DNA of 6,242 bases from Nevskiaceae bacterium (lineage in GTDB: Bacteria; Pseudomonadota; Gammaproteobacteria; Steroidobacterales; Steroidobacteraceae). Under the pieces are notes generated by a model. That model had not been told where the DNA came from. It worked only from the letters and a program-made list of their open reading frames with translations, and made no database searches. Below are positions 1 through 6,045 of the stretch, one piece after another (within the stretch, counting starts at the first letter, position 1; the number at the start of each line of letters is the position of its first letter). Position numbers and translations under genes: made by a program. The stretch lies in assembly GCA_031277355.1 (NCBI GenBank), contig JAITMN010000191.1:1-6242 (forward strand), read 5' to 3'.

Positions 1-819
1 GCCACCGGCGACGAACTGGCGCACCTGCCGCTCACCCAACTCGAACGCGGCCGCTATCAGCCGCGCGTGGACATGCGCCAGGAAGCGCTCGAAGAGCTGG
101 CGATCTCGATCCGCAACCAGGGCGTGATCCAGCCCATTGTCGTGCGCGCACTCGTTGTCGAGAACGCCGCGCCCTCCGCGCCGCCGCGCTATGAAATCAT
201 CGCCGGTGAACGCCGCTGGCGCGCCGCGCAGATCGCAGGGCTTTCCACAATCCCCGCCATCATCCGCCGCGTGCCCGATGAGGCCGCCATCGCGATGGCG
301 CTGATCGAGAACATTCAGCGCGAAAATCTGAATCCGCTGGAAGAAGCCCGCGCGCTGGAACGCCTGATCGCCGAGTTCAACGTCACGCATCAGGAGGCCG
401 CCGATGCCGTGGGCCGCTCGCGCGTGGCGGTGAGCAATCTGCTGCGATTGCTGGAACTGGCGCCGGAAGTCAGCGAGCAGGTGGAGAAACGCCAGATCGA
501 AATGGGCCACGCCCGCGCGTTGCTGGCGCTGACGAACCGCCGCCAGCAGGTCGAGGCCGGCGCGCTGGTGGCGCGCAGCGGTCTTTCGGTACGCGAAACC
601 GAAGCGCTGGTGCGGCGAATGTTGACCCCGGCCTCCGAGTCGCAGTCCGCCGCCGCGCCCGCCCGACTCGACCCCAACATCGCCCGTCTGCAAGACGATC
701 TGGCCGACCGCCTCGGCGCCAAGGTATTGATTCAGCAGGCTTCCGGCGGCAAGGGCAAGCTGGTCATCAGCTACAACAGCCTCGATGAGCTCGACGGCAT
801 CCTCGCCCACATGCAATAA
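1..819 (+). CDS. parB: Chromosome-partitioning protein ParB, 5'-truncated by the window edge
   Basis: ParB binds centromere-like parS sites, spreads as a CTP-dependent DNA clamp, and works with the ParA ATPase to segregate chromosome origins. The frame is open from base 1 and gives 272 residues to the TAA at 817-819. The first ATG, at base 67, is internal: family-conserved sequence (RYQPR, residues 18-22 of the visible part) lies before it, so the real start is upstream. In order are the N-terminal nucleotide-binding domain with GVIQP (41-45), GERRWRA (69-75) and ENIQRENLNP (103-112); a helix-turn-helix DNA-binding region (about 128-150, THQEAADAVGRSRVAVSNLL); an Ala/Pro-rich linker (about 207-224); and the C-terminal dimerisation domain (about 225-272). 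Typical family members run to about 290-310 residues, so roughly 20-40 residues are missing. A parA gene is expected upstream. No parS-like palindrome (TGTTTCACGTGAAACA) was seen in the window. Family assignment is secure. Confidence 0.96.
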   Translation, partial: ATGDELAHLPLTQLERGRYQPRVDMRQEALEELAISIRNQGVIQPIVVRALVVENAAPSAPPRYEIIAGERRWRAAQIAGLSTIPAIIRRVPDEAAIAMALIENIQRENLNPLEEARALERLIAEFNVTHQEAADAVGRSRVAVSNLLRLLELAPEVSEQVEKRQIEMGHARALLALTNRRQQVEAGALVARSGLSVRETEALVRRMLTPASESQSAAAPARLDPNIARLQDDLADRLGAKVLIQQASGGKGKLVISYNSLDELDGILAHMQ

Positions 820-840
820 AAGTCCTTGATACGCGCAAAT

Positions 841-874
841 CCTGCCATGGCAGCCTTGATGGCTCGCAGGCAGG
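841..874. repeat. Nested small inverted repeats in the parB-atpI gap
   Basis: Seen directly: a perfect 10-base palindrome TGCCATGGCA (843-852); an outer inverted pair CCTGCC (841-846) and GGCAGG (869-874); and an inner pair AGCC (852-855) and GGCT (861-864) flanking the start of the -35 hexamer. The outer and inner pairs could form a nested stem-loop in RNA leaving parB. No run of T follows, so this is not a convincing intrinsic terminator. Its overlap with the -35 element makes an operator or mRNA-structure role possible, but the arms are short and may be chance in GC-rich DNA. Confidence 0.3.
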
Positions 875-884
875 TCCGTATACT
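856..884 (+). promoter_or_regulatory. Putative sigma70-type promoter of the atp operon
   Basis: A -35 hexamer TTGATG (856-861, four of six matches to TTGACA) is separated by exactly 17 bases from a -10 hexamer TATACT (879-884, five of six matches to TATAAT). Transcription would be expected to begin near 890-892, about 30 bases before the atpI start. It sits in the only gap longer than 67 bases in the window and just ahead of an uninterrupted run of eight same-strand genes, which fits the main atp promoter. This is a prediction from sequence only. Read-through from parA-parB may also contribute. Confidence 0.6.
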
Positions 885-919
885 GCGCCCGCTTTTCGGC
901 CACGGGGCAAATGTAAGAA

Positions 920-1318
920 GTGATCCAGTCGCCTGATCCGGCATCCCGGACATTAGCGGCGCGGATACTGCTCTGGCAGGCCGCGGTGACCGCCGTCATC
1001 GCTCTCATCTGTTATATCGGGTGGGGGGCAAGGCCGGGGCTTTCGGCTCTGGCCGGTGGCGGCATCGGTGTGCTGGCCAATTTATTCATGACGCTGACCG
1101 CGCTGCGCCCCTCAAGCAGTGCGGCCGGCGCGCTCGGCAGGTTGCTGCTGGGACAATTCATGAAAGTGGCCGTCACGGTGGTACTGTTCGTGCTCGTGGC
1201 GCGAACGGGCAAGGTGGTTTGGCCCGCGTTGCTGGTTGCATTTATCGCGCCGCTCGTGGTGTTCTGGTTCGTGCCTGCGCTTGCCGCGCGCGCGCGCCGG
1301 GTAAAGGTCGAGTCGTAA
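920..1318 (+). CDS. atpI: ATP synthase assembly protein AtpI (subunit I)
   Basis: AtpI is a small inner-membrane protein at the head of proteobacterial atp operons. It is not part of the finished enzyme; work on the family implicates it in c-ring assembly and, in some bacteria, Mg2+ supply. The 132-residue product is near the E. coli length of about 126. Four hydrophobic segments are visible at about residues 15-35, 39-61, 73-94 and 99-122, ending in a basic tail (ARARRVKV). The segment GQFMKVAVTVVLF (78-90) matches the conserved third-helix pattern of the family. The start is GTG at 920: an ATG at 911 is followed at once by TAA, and the next in-frame GTG (986) would cut into the first helix. 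The ribosome-binding site is weak, with GGGG (904-907) 12 bases upstream. Low expression would suit an assembly factor. The gene lies 28 bases before atpB. Confidence 0.88.
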   Translation: MIQSPDPASRTLAARILLWQAAVTAVIALICYIGWGARPGLSALAGGGIGVLANLFMTLTALRPSSSAAGALGRLLLGQFMKVAVTVVLFVLVARTGKVVWPALLVAFIAPLVVFWFVPALAARARRVKVES

Positions 1319-1346
1319 CGGATTTAGGTAGGGTCTCAAGCAGGAC

Positions 1347-2183
1347 ATGGCCGCAGAGCACGCCGCGGGCGCAACGCCCTCGCCAACAGAGTACATCTCG
1401 CACCATCTGGGTCATCTGACCGTGGGCGAAGGCTTTTGGACCTTCCACATCGACACATTGATCATGTCGGCGGTGCTGGCGGTTCTCGTCGTGCTGTTTC
1501 TGGGCATCGCCGCGCGTCAGGCCGCTTCCGGCAAGCAAACCAAATTCCTCGGCTTCGTCGAACTGGTGTTCGATTTTGTGGATACGCAGGTCAGCGAGAT
1601 GTATCACGGCGACCGGCGCTTTCTCACCGCGCTGGCGCTGACGCTGTTCGTGTGGATCGTGGCGATGAACACGATGGACCTGTTGCCGGTGGACCTGCCG
1701 GGCCAGGTTGCGGGCCTTGCCGGATACGACGGCGCGCACTGGCGCATCCTGCCCACTGCCGATCTGAACGGCACCATTGCAATGGCCACCGTGGTGCTGG
1801 TGCTGGTGGTGGTGTTTGCGATCAAGGCCAAGGGCGTGGGCGGTTACGCGCACGAATGGCTCACCGCGCCGTTTGGCAAGAATCCGATTCTGTGGATTCC
1901 CAACATTCTGCTCAATCTGGTGGAACTGCTCGCCAAGCCCGTGTCGCTGTCGATGCGACTGTTCGGCAACATGTTCGCCGGCGAGTTGATCTTCATGCTG
2001 ATCGCGCTGCTGGGTTTTGCCGCCACCAACGCGGCGGGCGCGGCGGCGGTGCCGTATTTCCTGGGGCAAGTGATCGCCGGCTCGGTTTGGGCCGTGTTCC
2101 ACATCCTCATCGTGTTGTTGCAGGCGTTCATCTTCATGGTGCTGCCCATCGTGTATATCTCGATGGCGCAGGAACATCATTGA
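1347..2183 (+). CDS. atpB: F1Fo ATP synthase subunit a
   Basis: Subunit a is the membrane stator that provides the two half-channels carrying protons to and from the rotating c-ring. The 278-residue product compares with 271 in E. coli. It begins with a short soluble N-terminus containing YISHHL (16-21). Hydrophobic segments lie at about 37-56, 92-113 (running into MDLLPVDL, 110-117), 141-160, 182-222 and 241-272. The signature MRLFGNMFAGEL (203-214) supplies the essential arginine, Arg204 (E. coli Arg210), and Glu213 (E. coli Glu219). His252 and Gln259 match E. coli His245 and Gln252 in the last helix. Relative to E. coli, the stretch before the last helix (about 221-245) is richer in Ala and Gly. 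The ATG at 1347 has AGGA almost adjacent (1342-1345) and TAGGTAGGG further up (1325-1333), so the ribosome-binding site is not ideal. All key channel residues are present. Confidence 0.97.
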   Translation: MAAEHAAGATPSPTEYISHHLGHLTVGEGFWTFHIDTLIMSAVLAVLVVLFLGIAARQAASGKQTKFLGFVELVFDFVDTQVSEMYHGDRRFLTALALTLFVWIVAMNTMDLLPVDLPGQVAGLAGYDGAHWRILPTADLNGTIAMATVVLVLVVVFAIKAKGVGGYAHEWLTAPFGKNPILWIPNILLNLVELLAKPVSLSMRLFGNMFAGELIFMLIALLGFAATNAAGAAAVPYFLGQVIAGSVWAVFHILIVLLQAFIFMVLPIVYISMAQEHH

Positions 2184-2250
2184 TGAACACCTTTGAATCG
2201 ATGCGTTTTTGTTTTTGTTTGACTGACTGACTTTTCGCAGGAGACTTCAG
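2184..2250 (+). promoter_or_regulatory. U-rich translation-initiation region upstream of atpE
   Basis: This 67-base gap is the longest inside the atp cluster and is strikingly T-rich against the GC-rich surroundings. It has T runs at 2206-2210, 2212-2216 and 2218-2220, a triple GACT repeat (2221-2232), and another TTTT just before a strong ribosome-binding site AGGAGA (2239-2244), six bases from the ATG. In E. coli, a U/A-rich element directly upstream of the atpE Shine-Dalgarno site enhances translation so that the roughly ten c subunits per enzyme can be made. The position and composition here match that role, although the sequence itself differs. A 15-codon open frame (2183-2230) crosses the same region and is discussed in the findings. 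Confidence 0.55.
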
Positions 2251-2520
2251 ATGGATGCTATCGCACTCGTCCAGGGCTACACGGCGCTGGGTATCGGAAT
2301 CATCATCGGCCTCGGCGCCATCGGCGCCTGTATCGGCATCGGCATCATGGGCGCCAAGTTCTTGGAGTCCGCCGCGCGTCAGCCCGAGCTCACCCCGATG
2401 CTCACCGGCCGCATGCTGCTGCTGGCGGGCCTGATCGACGCCGCGTTCATCATCGGCGTGGGTCTGGCGATGATGTTCGCGTACGCCAATCCGTTGCTGA
2501 GCAGTCTGTCGGGCGGTTGA
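2251..2520 (+). CDS. atpE: F1Fo ATP synthase subunit c
   Basis: Subunit c is a two-helix hairpin proteolipid; copies form the rotor ring that turns as each binds and releases a proton. The product has 89 residues, ten more than E. coli, mainly through a longer C-terminal end (YANPLLSSLSGG). Helix 1 (about 10-38) carries the Gly-rich packing pattern GAIGACIGIGIMG (22-34). The cytoplasmic polar loop ARQPEL (42-47) contains the Arg-Gln-Pro that contacts gamma and epsilon. Helix 2 (about 52-80) carries the ion-binding carboxylate Asp63 (E. coli Asp61) in GLIDAAF. The glutamine and serine ligands of sodium-type rings are absent, so proton coupling is inferred. Cys27 sits in helix 1, a variant I recall from betaproteobacterial subunits c. 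The start follows a strong AGGAGA site at good spacing and an upstream U-rich region, consistent with high translation. Confidence 0.97.
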   Translation: MDAIALVQGYTALGIGIIIGLGAIGACIGIGIMGAKFLESAARQPELTPMLTGRMLLLAGLIDAAFIIGVGLAMMFAYANPLLSSLSGG

Positions 2521-2558
2521 TCCGTTAAAGACACGCACGCAACCCTCACGGGGACGTC

Positions 2559-3029
2559 ATGGATATCAACGCGACATTCATAGCGCAGATCGTTGTTTTT
2601 CTGATCCTGCTCTGGGTGATCTTCAAGTTCATCGTTCCGCCGATCTCCAACATGATCGACGAGCGGCAGAAGAAGATCGCCGAAGGGCTGGCGGCGGCCG
2701 AGCGCGGCCAGAAAGACCTGGACGAAGCCAAGTCGCGCGCCGATGCGGTGGTCAGTGAGGCGCGCGATCGCGCCAATCAGATCATCGATCAGGCGTCGCG
2801 CCGCTCGAATGAAATCGTCGAGCAGGCCAAGCACACGGCCACCGCCGAAGGCGATCGTCTGATCGCCGCGGCCAAGCAGCAGATCGAACTGGAAGCCACG
2901 AAGGCCCGGGAAGATTTGCGCCGCCAGGTGTCGGACCTCACCGTTCGCACCGCCGCGAAACTGCTGGGCCGCGAGATCGACGCCTCCAAGCATGCCGACC
3001 TGCTCGGCAAGCTGGCGAGCGAAATCTAG
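2559..3029 (+). CDS. atpF: F1Fo ATP synthase subunit b
   Basis: Subunit b forms a dimeric peripheral stalk that anchors the catalytic head, through delta, to subunit a in the membrane. The 156 residues equal the E. coli length. It begins MDINATFIAQ and has one membrane helix (about 5-27), followed by the Pro-Pro kink (27-28) and the conserved Arg36 in DERQKKIAEGL. Residues about 35-135 are highly charged, with Ala, Glu, Lys and Arg in long runs without proline, typical of the right-handed coiled coil of the b dimer. The C-terminal segment (about 120-156) includes EDLRRQVSDLTVRTAAKLLG, the delta-binding part. The ATG at 2559 follows GGGGA (2550-2554). The atpE-atpF gap is 38 bases with no other feature seen. 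The next gene starts 9 bases after its stop. Confidence 0.97.
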   Translation: MDINATFIAQIVVFLILLWVIFKFIVPPISNMIDERQKKIAEGLAAAERGQKDLDEAKSRADAVVSEARDRANQIIDQASRRSNEIVEQAKHTATAEGDRLIAAAKQQIELEATKAREDLRRQVSDLTVRTAAKLLGREIDASKHADLLGKLASEI

Positions 3030-3038
3030 GACGCAACG

Positions 3039-3569
3039 ATGGCAGATCGGCTCACAGTGGCCCGTCCTTATGCGAAGGCGGCCTTTACGCAGGCGCAGGC
3101 CGCCGGCACGCTCGGCACCTGGTCCGAAGTGCTGGGCAAGGCCGCGTTGGCGGTCACTGACCCGCGCGTGAAAGCGCTGTTCGGCAGCCCGAAGGTCACC
3201 GACGCGCAGTTGGCGCAGTTGGTGTCCGGCGTTTCCGGCGCAGGCGGTTATGCGCACAACTTCATCGCGCTGCTGGCCGAGAATGGCCGTCTGCCGTTTC
3301 TGCCCGAGATTGCGCAGTTGTTCGACCAGTTGAAGGCCGACGCCGAAGGCGTGATCGAAGTGCAGATCATTTCCGCCGCGCCGATGGCCGACAAGGAGCA
3401 GGGCGAATTGACCGGCGCGCTCGCCAAACGCTTTGGCCGCAAGGTGAATGTGCATACCGGCGTGGACCCTGCATTGATCGGCGGGGCCATCGTGCGCGCC
3501 GGTGATCTGACCATCGACGGCTCGTTGAAATCGCGGCTCGAGCGTTTGGCGCTCGATCTGTCCGCTTGA
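3039..3569 (+). CDS. atpH: F1Fo ATP synthase subunit delta
   Basis: Delta sits on top of the alpha3beta3 head and joins it to the C-termini of the b dimer, completing the peripheral stator stalk. The product has 176 residues, the usual size. The N-terminal helical domain starts with the family-typical ARPYAKAAF (8-16) and includes NFIALLAENGRL (74-85). The C-terminal domain holds the signature GGAIVRAGDLTIDGSLKSRL (148-167). No membrane segment is visible, as expected for a cytoplasmic F1 part. Its ribosome-binding site AGGA (3028-3031) overlaps the atpF stop codon, seven bases before the ATG, so translation is probably coupled to atpF. A neighbouring stator gene directly upstream fits this pairing. 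Identity is secure, although delta is the least conserved of the F1 subunits. Confidence 0.96.
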   Translation: MADRLTVARPYAKAAFTQAQAAGTLGTWSEVLGKAALAVTDPRVKALFGSPKVTDAQLAQLVSGVSGAGGYAHNFIALLAENGRLPFLPEIAQLFDQLKADAEGVIEVQIISAAPMADKEQGELTGALAKRFGRKVNVHTGVDPALIGGAIVRAGDLTIDGSLKSRLERLALDLSA

Positions 3570-3593
3570 AGAATCATTGAAAGGATAGAAGCC

Positions 3594-5132
3594 ATGTCCA
3601 TCAAGGCATCGGAAATCAGCGACCTGATCGGTCAGCGAATTCAGCACTTCGAGGGTGCTGTCGAAGCGCGCAATGTCGGCAGCGTGATGTCGGTGGCCGA
3701 CGGCGTGGTGCGTATCCACGGCCTCGCCGATGCGCGCTACGGCGAAATGCTCGAATTCCCCGGCAACATCTTCGGCCTTGCGCTGAACCTGGAGCAGGAC
3801 TCGGTGGGCGCAGTGGTGCTCGGCGAGTACAAGAGCATCCGCGAAGGCGACACCGTGAAGACCACGGGCCGCATTCTCGAAGTGCCCGTGGGTCCGGAAC
3901 TGCTGGGCCGCGTCGTGGATTCGCTGGGCAATCCGGTGGATGGCAAGGGTCCGATCAATGCCAAGGCCACCGCGCCGATCGAGCGCGTTGCGCCGGGCGT
4001 GATCTATCGCAAGAGCGTGAGCCAGCCGGTGCAGACCGGCTATAAATCAGTGGACTCGATGGTGCCGATCGGTCGCGGTCAGCGCGAGTTGATCATCGGT
4101 GATCGTCAGACGGGCAAGACGGCGCTGGCGGTTGATACCATCATCAATCAGAAAGACTCCGGCGTTAAGTGCGTGTACGTGGCGATTGGTCAGAAGGCTT
4201 CGACCATTGCCAACGTCGTGCGCAAACTCGAAGAACACGATGCGTTGAAGCACACGATTGTCGTGGTGGCTTCTGCCGCAACGCCGGCCGCGCTGCAATA
4301 CATCAGCGCGTATTCGGGCGTGACGATGGGCGAATACTTCATGGACAACGGCGAAGATGCGCTGATCGTCTATGACGATTTGTCCAAGCAGGCCGTGGCC
4401 TATCGCCAGATTTCGCTGCTGCTGCGCCGTCCGCCGGGCCGCGAGGCGTTCCCCGGCGACGTGTTCTATCTGCACAGCCGTCTGCTGGAGCGCAGCGCGC
4501 GCGTGAATGAGCAGTATGTGGAGATGGTCACCAAGGGCCGCGTGAAGGGCAAGACCGGCTCGCTGACCGGCCTGCCGATCATCGAAACGCAGGCCGGCGA
4601 CGTTACCGCCTTCGTGCCCACGAACGTGATCTCGATCACCGATGGTCAGATTTTCCTTGAATCTTCTTTGTTCAACGCGGGCATCCGTCCTGCGATGAAC
4701 GCGGGCATCTCGGTGTCGCGCGTGGGTGGTTCGGCGCAGACCGACATCATTCGCCGCTTGGGTGGCGGTATCCGTCTGGCGCTGGCGCAGTATCGTGAAC
4801 TGGCGGCGTTCTCGCAGTTCGCGAGCGACCTGGACGAAGCCACTCGCAAGCAGTTGGAGCGCGGTCAGCGCACCACTGAGGTGATGAAGCAGAAGCAGTA
4901 TGAGCCGATGTCGGTGGCGCAGATGGCGCTGTCGATCTATGCGGTGAACAACGGCTACATGGATTCGGTGGCGCTGAACAAGGTGGTGGCGTTTGAAGCC
5001 GCATTGCAGGGCTTTGCTTCGGCCAGCCACAAGGCCGACATGGATGCGATCAACGCCGAGCCGGTGCTGAAGAAGCACGAGGCCACGTTGAAGAGCATTG
5101 TCGAAGCCTTTGTCGCAACGGGTTCTTACTAA
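3594..5132 (+). CDS. atpA: F1Fo ATP synthase subunit alpha
   Basis: Alpha alternates with beta in the F1 hexamer; its nucleotide sites are non-catalytic, but it completes the catalytic sites on beta. At 512 residues it is within a residue or so of the E. coli protein. The N-terminal beta-barrel domain covers about 25-95. The nucleotide-binding domain has Walker A GDRQTGKT (169-176, Lys175) and Walker B ALIVYDD (256-262, Asp261). The arginine finger is Arg376 in SVSRVGG (373-379). The family signature region around residues 360-380 (NAGIRPAMNAGISVSRVGGS) is intact, followed by the helical C-terminal domain with LDEATRKQLERGQR (413-426). The ATG at 3594 follows a strong AAAGGA site (3580-3585) eight bases away, consistent with the high alpha and beta yield needed. 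No insertion, frameshift or lost catalytic residue was seen. Confidence 0.99.
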   Translation: MSIKASEISDLIGQRIQHFEGAVEARNVGSVMSVADGVVRIHGLADARYGEMLEFPGNIFGLALNLEQDSVGAVVLGEYKSIREGDTVKTTGRILEVPVGPELLGRVVDSLGNPVDGKGPINAKATAPIERVAPGVIYRKSVSQPVQTGYKSVDSMVPIGRGQRELIIGDRQTGKTALAVDTIINQKDSGVKCVYVAIGQKASTIANVVRKLEEHDALKHTIVVVASAATPAALQYISAYSGVTMGEYFMDNGEDALIVYDDLSKQAVAYRQISLLLRRPPGREAFPGDVFYLHSRLLERSARVNEQYVEMVTKGRVKGKTGSLTGLPIIETQAGDVTAFVPTNVISITDGQIFLESSLFNAGIRPAMNAGISVSRVGGSAQTDIIRRLGGGIRLALAQYRELAAFSQFASDLDEATRKQLERGQRTTEVMKQKQYEPMSVAQMALSIYAVNNGYMDSVALNKVVAFEAALQGFASASHKADMDAINAEPVLKKHEATLKSIVEAFVATGSY

Positions 5133-5153
5133 GCTTCAGGCAGGTTTGCACCG

Positions 5154-6014
5154 ATGGCCGGTACAAAGGAAATCCGCAACCAGATCGCCAGCGTCAAGAG
5201 CACGCAGAAGATCACGCGGGCGATGCAGATGGTGGCGACGAGCAAGATGCGCCGCGCGCAGGATCGCATGCGTCTGGCGCGGCCCTATGCCGACAAGATT
5301 CGTCAGGTGATCGGCAATCTGCATCACGCCAATCCCGATTATCGTCATCCCTTCATGCAGACGCGCGAGGCGAAGAACGTCGGCGTCATCGTCATCAGCA
5401 CGGATCGTGGCCTCGCCGGCGGCCTGAACGCCAATGTGTTCAAGCAGGTGCTGCAACTCACAAAAGAGTGGCAGGACAAGGGCGCGGGCGTGAGCCTGTG
5501 CGTGCTGGGCGCCAAGGGCACGGCGTTCTTTCGCCGTCTGAATCTGCCGATGCTCGCCAATGTTTCGGGCCTGGGCGACAAGCCCCATGTGAATGATCTG
5601 ATCGGCACCGTGAAGGTGATGCTCGATGCGTACACGGCGGGCACCATCGACCGGCTGTTTCTCGTACACGCCGAGTTCGTCAACACGATGACGCAGCGCC
5701 CGCGCGTGGAGCAACTGTTGCCGGTGGAGCCTTCGGACGCCGCCACGTTGCAGGAACACTGGGATTACATCTACGAGCCTTCGGCTTCCGACATTCTCGG
5801 CGGGCTGTTGATGCGCTATGTGGAATCGCAGGTGTATCGCGGCGCGGTGGAGAACGTGGCCTCCGAGATGGCTGCGCGAATGGTGGCGATGAAAGCGGCC
5901 ACCGACAACGCCGGCAAGCTGATCTACGAACTGCAACTGGTCTACAACAAGGCCCGTCAGGCGGCGATTACCACGGAGCTCGCGGAAATCGTCGGCGGCG
6001 CGGCAGCGGTTTGA
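5154..6014 (+). CDS. atpG: F1Fo ATP synthase subunit gamma
   Basis: Gamma is the central rotor shaft: its N- and C-terminal helices form a coiled coil inside the alpha3beta3 head, and its globular part rests on the c-ring. The product has 286 residues, one fewer than in E. coli. The N-terminal helix includes TQKITRAMQMVATSKM (17-32), with the conserved Met near position 24 that faces beta. The middle domain contains ISTDRGLAGGLN (81-92), where E. coli has Cys instead of the first Ala. The C-terminal signature YNKARQAAITTELAEIVGGA (264-283) is nearly identical to the E. coli sequence. The ATG at 5154 is preceded by CAGG repeats (5137-5144), a modest ribosome-binding site, 21 bases after the atpA stop. 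A weaker site than that of atpA fits the 1:3 gamma-to-alpha stoichiometry, though this is inference. Confidence 0.98.
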   Translation: MAGTKEIRNQIASVKSTQKITRAMQMVATSKMRRAQDRMRLARPYADKIRQVIGNLHHANPDYRHPFMQTREAKNVGVIVISTDRGLAGGLNANVFKQVLQLTKEWQDKGAGVSLCVLGAKGTAFFRRLNLPMLANVSGLGDKPHVNDLIGTVKVMLDAYTAGTIDRLFLVHAEFVNTMTQRPRVEQLLPVEPSDAATLQEHWDYIYEPSASDILGGLLMRYVESQVYRGAVENVASEMAARMVAMKAATDNAGKLIYELQLVYNKARQAAITTELAEIVGGAAAV

Positions 6015-6045
6015 TACCGCATCGAATTTGATTAAGGACACAGCA

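Noticed and set aside
67..69. ATG at 67 as the start of parB
   Set aside because: Conserved ParB sequence (RYQPR) is encoded upstream in the same frame, which stays open to base 1, so the gene begins outside the window.
841..874. Intrinsic terminator for parB
   Set aside because: The possible stem-loop is weak and is not followed by a run of T.
1242..2180. Long open frame on the - strand opposite atpB (312 codons, His-rich)
   Set aside because: It lies antisense to a clearly conserved gene. Its extreme His/Gln/Arg/Asp composition is what the reverse complement of GC-rich membrane-protein coding produces. No recognisable domain.
1436..2230. + strand open frame of 264 codons in a second frame of atpB
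   Set aside because: It overlaps atpB almost wholly, is Arg/Gly/His-rich without domain features, and is explained by the frame-shifted reading of atpB. Only its last 15 codons after the atpB stop are discussed, as a possible minicistron.
2379..3719. Long - strand open frame (446 codons) spanning atpE to the start of atpA
   Set aside because: It crosses four conserved + strand genes and their gaps, shows no recognisable domain, and has the skewed composition of an antisense shadow in GC-rich DNA.
4047..5078. - strand open frame (343 codons) opposite atpA
   Set aside because: Fully antisense to a gene with intact catalytic motifs. Its composition is rich in His, Arg and Gln and it shows no family motif.
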